Shown: positions 5,862 to 10,737 of the stretch, piece after piece
Layout: the number at the start of each line of letters is the position of its first letter
Position numbering within the stretch: position 1 is the first letter of the stretch
Source of the DNA: Archangium sp.
Lineage (GTDB): Bacteria; Myxococcota; Myxococcia; Myxococcales; Myxococcaceae
Direction: 5' to 3'
Length of the DNA stretch: 10,737 bases
NCBI GenBank assembly: GCA_016793525.1
Contig: JAEUJT010000295.1
Coordinates: forward strand, 1 to 10,737
Made by a program: the position numbers and the translations under genes
Notes under the pieces: generated by a model
What the model was told of the DNA's origin: nothing
The model's input: the letters and a program-made list of their open reading frames with translations, nothing else
The model's database searches: none

Positions 5862-7983
5862 CGTGCGTGACCTTCTTCTTCTCGAGCGGTTTCTTGGGCG
5901 CGGGAGCCGCGTCCGGCTTCGGGCCTTTGGCTTCGGGCGATTTCGGGCGCTCCGCCTTCACGTTTTCAGACAAGTCGATGCTGAGCGACGCGTTCGACGC
6001 GAGCACCACCTCGCGCTGGGTGGCTTCGTAGCCCGGCAATTCGAGGCGGAGCGTGGCCAGGGCCACCGGAGCGACGTCGACCGTCAGCGGCGTAACGCCC
6101 AGCACGGTATTCGTGTCGACGCGCGTCACCGAGGCGCCCGGCGGAGTCGACGTCACCTCGAGGCGCACCGACGCGGGAACCGTCACCGGCGAAGGCGGAG
6201 CCACCTCGACCACCGGGGGCGCCACCACCACCGGAGCGGGAGGAGGCGGCTCGCTGCCCGACACCATCACCGCGCCACCAGCGACGGCGGCCACCAGGAG
6301 GCCCACCACCGCCAGCTTGGGCCACAGCGGCGCGCGCACCACCAGCTCGTCGGCCGGCTCGAGCGCCACCGGCACGTCGCCGCGCTCATAGGGCAACAGC
6401 GCCGCGGCCAATTCCTCACCCGACTGGAAGCGCTCGTCGGGGTTCTTCGCGAGGCACTTCATCACCAGCTGCGCCAGCGCGAGCGGAATGGTGTCGCCCG
6501 AACGCGTGGCCGGAGGGAGCGGCGGCGGTGGCTTGGTGGTCATCTCCACCACCAACTTCCCGAAGGTGTCGCCGTGGAACGGCTGCTGGCCAGAGAGCAA
6601 CTCGTACAGCACCAGCCCCACCGCGTAGAGGTCGACGCGCAGGTCGGTGGGGTTGCCCAGCGCTTGCTCGGGGGCCATGTATTCAGGCGTACCGATGACG
6701 ACGCCGGCCTGGGTGCCGCTGTTGGGCAAATCGCCGATGGGCTTGAGCAGCTTGGCCACGCCGAAGTCGAGCACCTTCACGAAGTCGGCATCGCCGTCGC
6801 GCTTCTGCAGGAAAATATTCTCGGGCTTGATGTCGCGGTGCACCACGCCCACCTGGTGGGCCGCGTGCAGCGCCAGCGCCATGTGCCGCGCCACCCGCAC
6901 CGCGCGCCTGAGCGGAAACGCCGACTCGCCCATGGCGATGTCGAGCGGCCGGCCGTCGAGCAGCTCCATCACGCAGTACACACACGTGACGCCGTCGGGT
7001 TGCGGCACCTCGCCGAAGTCGTAGACCTCGACGATGTGCTCGTTGCGAATGGCATTCACGGCCTGCGCCTCGTGAATGAAGCGCTGCACCAATTCGCTCG
7101 AGCGCGCGTGTTCTGCCTTCAGCACCTTCACCGCCGCCAACCGCCCGATGCGGGAGTGCTTCGCGAGGTACACCGTGCCCATCGCGCCTTCGCCGAGAAT
7201 GCGCTCCAGCTGGTACACGCCCAAGGCCTGGCCGCTGCGGTTAGGCTCCTGGGGGACCTCGGGCTGATGCGTCGAGTGGGTGCCGCTGACCGCGGTGCGG
7301 TAGAGCCAGCGCTCCTGCAGCACCACCAGGGCCTCGCGCAGGGCGGTGGCGGTGGCGGCGCTCTGAATCGTCTTGCGAATGGTCGACTCGAAGGGGCCGC
7401 GGTCGGCGCTCGCGGCGCCCGCGGCGATGAGCATCTCGGCGAGGGCGCGCACGTCGGCGTGGCGCTCCGAGCCCGACATCGAGAGGCCGGCCAACGTCGT
7501 GTCGAGCAGCGCCGGCTTGGTCAGCAGAATGTCGGCGGCGGAGAAGGGGCCCACGGTGAGACCCGCGGCGTGGAGCGCCTCCAGGCCCGCAGCCACCTCG
7601 ATGCCCAGCGCGACCACCTGCTCCAGCGGCAGCCCGGCGTTGTCAGACAGCAGGTCGGCCTCGACGACGTCGGTGAGCACGTACACCGCGCCGTCGTCGC
7701 GTTGGCCGGCGCCGCGCACCGTGCGCAACGAAGGGTGTGACACGGTGGCCAGCGTCTGGGTGCGGGCCAGAAACGCCGCCGGGTCGACCGCCACGTCGGG
7801 CTTCACCACCCGCATCACCAGCGGCGCGGAGGCCCCAGGCACCTCGACCAGCGATGAGTCTGAACGCGCGTCACTCGTCAGCGCGCGGAGCACCGACAGG
7901 CCCGTCACCGAAGCCGTCATCGTCACGCGCAGGCCTTCAGCGCGAGCATCGACGGTGCTGTCACCGAGCGGTCGTGTGCGCAT
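5833..7983 (-). CDS. Membrane Ser/Thr protein kinase with N-terminal pseudokinase-like domain and PEGA domain
   Basis: A 716-residue kinase. The active domain spans about 257-535: glycine loop GEGAMG (264-269), Lys286 in AAVKVL, helix-C Glu305, catalytic loop HRDIKPEN with Asp384 and Asn389, DFG 406-408 and APE 437-439. All key residues are present, so it should phosphorylate Ser/Thr on cytoplasmic targets. Residues about 26-227 follow the same kinase order but lack the key residues, suggesting a pseudokinase domain. After the active domain come a membrane span (about 554-575), a Pro/Val-rich stalk, a PEGA domain (605-672; TSTPPGASV, GVTPLTVDV, LPGYE) that is presumably periplasmic, and a Lys/Pro tail ending GLVNPFEE. 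It appears to be first in an operon with the overlapping TPR gene, then the Cys-rich gene and probably the histidine kinase. ATG 7983 gives the longest frame; Met22 (7920) is an alternative and neither has a strong ribosome site. No promoter was identified. Confidence 0.94.
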   Translation of the reverse strand: MRTRPLGDSTVDARAEGLRVTMTASVTGLSVLRALTSDARSDSSLVEVPGASAPLVMRVVKPDVAVDPAAFLARTQTLATVSHPSLRTVRGAGQRDDGAVYVLTDVVEADLLSDNAGLPLEQVVALGIEVAAGLEALHAAGLTVGPFSAADILLTKPALLDTTLAGLSMSGSERHADVRALAEMLIAAGAASADRGPFESTIRKTIQSAATATALREALVVLQERWLYRTAVSGTHSTHQPEVPQEPNRSGQALGVYQLERILGEGAMGTVYLAKHSRIGRLAAVKVLKAEHARSSELVQRFIHEAQAVNAIRNEHIVEVYDFGEVPQPDGVTCVYCVMELLDGRPLDIAMGESAFPLRRAVRVARHMALALHAAHQVGVVHRDIKPENIFLQKRDGDADFVKVLDFGVAKLLKPIGDLPNSGTQAGVVIGTPEYMAPEQALGNPTDLRVDLYAVGLVLYELLSGQQPFHGDTFGKLVVEMTTKPPPPLPPATRSGDTIPLALAQLVMKCLAKNPDERFQSGEELAAALLPYERGDVPVALEPADELVVRAPLWPKLAVVGLLVAAVAGGAVMVSGSEPPPPAPVVVAPPVVEVAPPSPVTVPASVRLEVTSTPPGASVTRVDTNTVLGVTPLTVDVAPVALATLRLELPGYEATQREVVLASNASLSIDLSENVKAERPKSPEAKGPKPDAAPAPKKPLEKKKVTHDGLVNPFEE

Positions 7984-8106
7984 GGAGCTTCAACACCCAG
8001 GCAAGCCATGAAGTTGCGCGGAAGTGTAGTCGCGAACTCGCAAGCGCCCGAATTCCTTTCTTCTTCTCATGTCGTCACGGGTGCGACACGGGGGACGCCG
8101 GCTCGA

Positions 8107-8141
8107 CCGCGGAACATCAGACACCGCGGGGCGGTTTTTTT
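8107..8141 (+). terminator. Hairpin followed by T7 tract in the gap upstream of the kinase
   Basis: CCGCGG at 8107-8112 and again at 8124-8129 (each its own complement) can pair across an 11-base loop. CGCC (8096-8099) and GGCG (8130-8133) may add pairs. Seven T follow at 8135-8141. In this G+C-rich DNA that is the form of an intrinsic terminator on the + strand, yet both flanking genes are on the - strand. It might end an unannotated antisense or small RNA, or be chance. Otherwise the 7984-8222 gap shows no readable promoter or gene. Confidence 0.4.
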
Positions 8142-8222
8142 GCAAATGCGCCCGGGAGGACGAGCGCTCAGCTGCCGGTCCTGGCGAGGGGCGTCAGCGC
8201 GTCGACGGGTCGACTCCGAGCC

Positions 8223-9140
8223 TCACGCGCCCGGCAGGCGACATTCGCCCCAGCCCGACGCGCAGTGCCCCATCACGCAGAATGAGTCACCGTTGGGGCT
8301 GCACTCGTCGTCGCGCGAGACGCAGGTCTTGCGCACACACAGGCCCGCCTGACACGCGAAGCTGGGCCCACACTCATTTTCCCGCACGCAGGTCTTGGTG
8401 ATGCAGCGGCGCTGCGAGGTGCACAGCTCGCCTTCTCGGCAGTCGCCGTCGTCGGTGCAGCCGGGTACGCAGCGCCCTTCACTGGTGCACGAACACGCGC
8501 CGTCCAGGCGGCACATCTCGCCCGAAGGGCAGTCGGCGTGCGACTCGCAGGTCGGCCCCCCGATGCAGATGCCGCAGACGACGGGCACGTGCGGCGGGAC
8601 ACAGCTGGTGGGGCTGGGGCACTCCGCACTTGAGCGACAGCACGTCGGCTGGAGACACCCGACGGCCGGGCAGTCGAGCGGTGGCGCGCTCACGGCGCGA
8701 CAGCCTCGAAACGTCGGCGTACACGAACACGTGGTGCACGTATCGACGACGCACCCAGCCGTTCGGCGACACCGCGACGCCTCGAGCCCAGCGCAGGTCG
8801 ACGTGGTGCCTCCGTCGTTCACGCCTGCGTCGCGCGTGCCGGCATCGTTCGTGCTGCCTCCGTCGCGCGGTCTCCCCTCGCGCTCCCCGGCGTCCCGGTC
8901 GCTCGCCGGGCAGGTGTCGAGGCGCCGGGTGCCCGCGGGGCAGCGCCACGCTCCAGCGAGGCAGGTCGACTGGGACAGGCCATCGTGCGCGCAGTCGGCG
9001 ACGCAGAACGGGCGTACGTCGATGCACGACGCGCCCGCGTCGACCTCGGCGTCGAGCGGCTGAAGCAACGCGTCGCGCCCGCAGCCGACCACACTCGCCG
9101 CCAACACCAAGGGAAGCCAGCCGCCGGCCGAGGTCGTCAT
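8223..9140 (-). CDS. Cysteine-rich lipoprotein with five tandem four-Cys repeats
   Basis: A 305-residue protein. Its signal peptide (WLPLVLAASVVGC) has a canonical lipobox, V-V-G-Cys20, so it is predicted to be lipidated and envelope-anchored. Residues 39-77 hold a first Cys cluster. An Asp/Gly/Ala linker (82-111, with DGGSTNDAG and DAGVNDGG) separates it from a Cys-rich region (116-300). In 168-293, five units repeat a C-x5-C-x5-C-x4/5-C pattern, clearest in CTDDGDCREGELCTSQRRC (228-246). Such patterns resemble Dickkopf N-terminal-like cysteine modules often found in myxobacterial surface proteins; the role is usually unknown, and binding or adhesion is inference. The frame is open upstream to 9344, but that stretch is Arg-rich and only the ATG at 9140 places a signal peptide first. 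It is divergent from the SpoIID-like gene. A 239-base gap separates it from the kinase, so it may not be in the kinase operon. Confidence 0.83.
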   Translation of the reverse strand: MTTSAGGWLPLVLAASVVGCGRDALLQPLDAEVDAGASCIDVRPFCVADCAHDGLSQSTCLAGAWRCPAGTRRLDTCPASDRDAGEREGRPRDGGSTNDAGTRDAGVNDGGTTSTCAGLEASRCRRTAGCVVDTCTTCSCTPTFRGCRAVSAPPLDCPAVGCLQPTCCRSSAECPSPTSCVPPHVPVVCGICIGGPTCESHADCPSGEMCRLDGACSCTSEGRCVPGCTDDGDCREGELCTSQRRCITKTCVRENECGPSFACQAGLCVRKTCVSRDDECSPNGDSFCVMGHCASGWGECRLPGA

Positions 9141-9217
9141 GACGGCGCGGACAGCAAACCTCGTTCCATTCCGGCGCGGAAGGAACACCGTCGCGCTCCG
9201 ACGCGGTTTTTCACGGG

Positions 9218-9254
9218 CGCCACGAAAATCTGAGGTCGAGCGGCCCTCGTGGCG
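9218..9254. repeat. 8-base inverted repeat between divergent genes, possible operator
   Basis: CGCCACGA (9218-9225) and TCGTGGCG (9247-9254) are perfect inverted copies separated by 21 bases, lying between the lipoprotein start (9140) and the SpoIID-like start (9320). The spacing of the arms (29 bases centre to centre, near three helical turns) fits a dimeric regulator site or a 5'-leader hairpin. No sigma-70-like -35/-10 pair could be placed convincingly in the gap. Confidence 0.35.
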
Positions 9255-9319
9255 ACGGCCAGCGCGTACCGGGGAGCGCTCTCTCGCCCGCGCCCGAAAG
9301 TGCGCTACGTGCTGGAGCC

Positions 9320-10396
9320 ATGGCTGCGACTTGGCTGGTGGCATTGGTGCTGTCGGCGCCGCTCACGGTGCGGGTGTTGGAGCGCCAGAAGCCGCGCCAG
9401 GTGCGCCTCCACGCCACGTCGGTGCGCTGCGACGATGAAGCGCTCGGTGCGGCGGTGGAGCTCCAGGTCGACGGCACACAGCTGCGCGCCGGAGCCAAGG
9501 CCTGCCGGGTGGTGACGACGCAGGGCCCCTCGACGACGGTGACGGTGGAGGGCCAGCCGCCGCGCACCTATTCGGGCACGTTGACCGCGGTGCTCGAAGG
9601 GGCGGTGGTGAAGCTGCTCAACGACGTCGAGCTCGAGACGTACCTCCCGTCGGTGGTGACCGCCGAGGCCGCCGGCAGCCCACCCGCCGCGCTCGAGGCC
9701 CAGGCCGTCGTCTCCCGCACCTTCGCGCGCACCGCAACCCGCCGGCACCACCTCGCCGGGTACGACGTGTGCGACTTGGCGCACTGCCAAGTGTACCGCG
9801 GCGCCGATGGGGTAGACGCCGCCGCCGCGCGCGCCGTGGAGAAGACCCGCGGCCAGGTGCTCCTCGTCGGTGGAATGTCGCTCAAGCCCGCCTTCTTCCA
9901 CGCGGCGTGTGGAGGCCATACCAGCGCGCCCACCGACGTATTCGGCGTCGACGGCGCGGGCACCGGGGCGCGCGACACCGACGCTGCCGGTCCCCTCTGC
10001 CGGGGCATGGCCGACTTCACTTGGAGTTGGACGGTGGAGCGCACGGCCCTCGCCGAGGCGCTGGGGGCGAAACCGGTGGGCACGGCCTTCGAGGCGCTGC
10101 GGCGCGACGCGGGCGGCCGGGTGCTCGAGGTGCGCAGCTTCGCCCAGCGCTTCTCCGGTGACGCCTTCGCCGCGAAGGTGGGCCGCGCGTTTGGCTACCA
10201 CTCGCTGCGCAGCCTCAAGGTGCGGGCTGAAGAGGTCGAAGGCGCGGTGCGCTTCAGCGGCTCGGGCGTGGGCCACGGCGTGGGCCTCTGCCAACAAGGC
10301 GCGAAGACGTTGGCCGCGGGCGGTGCCGACGCGAAGTCGATTCTCCAGCGCTACTTCCCCGACGCGCGCGTGGGCGTGCTCGACGCGGCGCCGTGA
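9320..10396 (+). CDS. SpoIID/LytB-domain peptidoglycan lytic enzyme
   Basis: A 358-residue protein of the SpoIID/LytB family, whose characterised members are lytic transglycosylases that cut glycan strands stripped of peptide stems. A short hydrophobic N-terminus (4-14, TWLVALVLSAP) suggests export to the periplasm. The family core is clear: YLPSVVTAEAAG (108-119), with Glu116 at the position of the catalytic acid; AALEAQAVVSRTFA (123-136); CDLAHCQVYRG (151-161), whose Cys/His residues may hold zinc as in characterised SpoIID; FHAACGGHTS (193-202) with a second cysteine at 227; and GVGHGVGLCQQGA (316-328). No SPOR, SH3 or LytB repeat is attached, so it is a bare catalytic protein, as in many Gram-negative homologues. 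Despite the name this does not imply endospores. GGAG lies just before ATG 9320, at short spacing. It is divergent from the Cys-rich lipoprotein. A role in division or envelope remodelling is inferred from the family. Confidence 0.9.
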   Translation: MAATWLVALVLSAPLTVRVLERQKPRQVRLHATSVRCDDEALGAAVELQVDGTQLRAGAKACRVVTTQGPSTTVTVEGQPPRTYSGTLTAVLEGAVVKLLNDVELETYLPSVVTAEAAGSPPAALEAQAVVSRTFARTATRRHHLAGYDVCDLAHCQVYRGADGVDAAAARAVEKTRGQVLLVGGMSLKPAFFHAACGGHTSAPTDVFGVDGAGTGARDTDAAGPLCRGMADFTWSWTVERTALAEALGAKPVGTAFEALRRDAGGRVLEVRSFAQRFSGDAFAAKVGRAFGYHSLRSLKVRAEEVEGAVRFSGSGVGHGVGLCQQGAKTLAAGGADAKSILQRYFPDARVGVLDAAP

Positions 10397-10407
10397 CGGT
10401 GGCGCTT
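10388..10407 (+). terminator. Weak hairpin at the 3' end of the SpoIID-like gene
   Basis: GCGCC (10388-10392) and GGCGC (10401-10405) can pair across an 8-base loop containing the stop codon, followed by only two T. The stem is short and the T-tract poor, so termination here is a guess. The rest of the gap to 10591 shows one short direct repeat (10532-10547) and no gene. Confidence 0.22.
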
Positions 10408-10591
10408 CGCAGGTGTTCTGTTGACCATCGGGTGCACCATCACACCGCGCGGCCAGACACGTCGCCGGCGATGGGCATTCACGCCATGAATGTCGACTTC
10501 GGGCCGCGGCTCGCTGGAGAACCGCGACGCGAACTTCGCAAACTTCGTGCGCTGCGTGCGGTGAACTCCTCGTCGGGTTACATCATGGGCC

Positions 10592-10737
10592 ATGCAGAAC
10601 ACCGTCGAAGTGAAGAAGGCCACGGTGCACACCTTCGAGGGCGAGTCACTCGAGGTGAGCGGCGGCGTCTACCTGTCGCCCGAAGCGATGCTCATGCAGC
10701 AGGCCGAGCTCACCCGCCTGCGCGAGCGCGCCATTCA
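10592..10737 (+). CDS. Unrecognised protein, N-terminal 48 residues (runs off the right edge)
   Basis: An ATG at 10592 opens a frame that stays open to the window end. It begins MQNTVEVKKATVHTFEGESL and continues with EVSGGVYLSPEAMLMQQAEL, then TRLRERAI. The third codon positions are G or C in nearly every codon, like the genes around it. An overlapping frame from ATG 10585 is Arg/His-rich and looks like a shadow. The start of the protein is soluble-looking, with beta-prone residues 1-30 and an amphipathic helix from about 31. No signal peptide is visible and no family is recognised. The 195 bases before it suggest its own promoter or leader. The reading frame is likely real; the function is unknown. 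Confidence 0.6.
   Translation, partial: MQNTVEVKKATVHTFEGESLEVSGGVYLSPEAMLMQQAELTRLRERAI

Noticed and set aside
5695..7740. A 681-codon open frame on the + strand opposite the kinase gene
   Set aside because: It is rich in His, Arg and Gly, has no recognisable domain and mirrors the G/C-rich third positions of the kinase codons, so it is a shadow.
7984..8010. Sigma-54 promoter before the kinase (TGGC...TTGA on the - strand)
   Set aside because: The spacing between the two elements is wrong by four bases and the -12 GC is missing.
9141..9344. N-terminal extension of the Cys-rich lipoprotein by 68 residues
   Set aside because: Arg-rich, would overlap the start of the divergent SpoIID-like gene and would displace the signal peptide and lipobox from the N-terminus.

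Overview
The window looks like chromosomal DNA of a myxobacterium (Myxococcota) or a close relative. This is inferred from four things: very high G+C with strong G/C preference at third codon positions; a Ser/Thr kinase carrying a membrane segment and PEGA domain; exported proteins joining Asp-Ala-Gly / Asp-Gly-Gly linkers to cysteine-rich repeats; and a sensor kinase with no response regulator beside it. No rRNA, tRNA, CRISPR array, insertion sequence or phage gene was seen. No stretch longer than 300 bases lacks a gene.

Layout. Left, + strand (1-2149): the tail of a small gene that ends inside the start codon of a VapC-like PIN-domain ribonuclease (a type II toxin-antitoxin pair cut by the window edge), then 9 bases later a flavoprotein oxidoreductase with a twin-arginine signal ending in a cysteine. 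Middle, - strand (9140 down to 2171): a cysteine-rich lipoprotein; a 239-base gap; a membrane Ser/Thr protein kinase whose N-terminal third appears to be a second, dead kinase domain; a TPR membrane protein; a cysteine-rich exported protein; and a membrane histidine kinase. Right, + strand (9320-10737): a SpoIID/LytB-type peptidoglycan lytic enzyme, then the first 48 codons of an unrecognised gene.

The kinase, TPR and cysteine-rich genes overlap (29 and 4 bases) and the histidine kinase follows after 65 bases, so the four probably form one transcription unit. Three of its products are predicted to sit in or cross the inner membrane (STK, TPR, HK) and the fourth is exported. The simplest reading is an envelope-sensing module pairing Ser/Thr with His-Asp signalling. 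The function is inferred from layout; no signal or target can be read from the sequence.

The most notable observation is the pseudokinase-kinase tandem in one polypeptide. Next are the duplicated cysteine modules in two exported proteins, and several inverted repeats in the short intergenic gaps, including a hairpin with a T7 tract on the strand where no gene is seen upstream.
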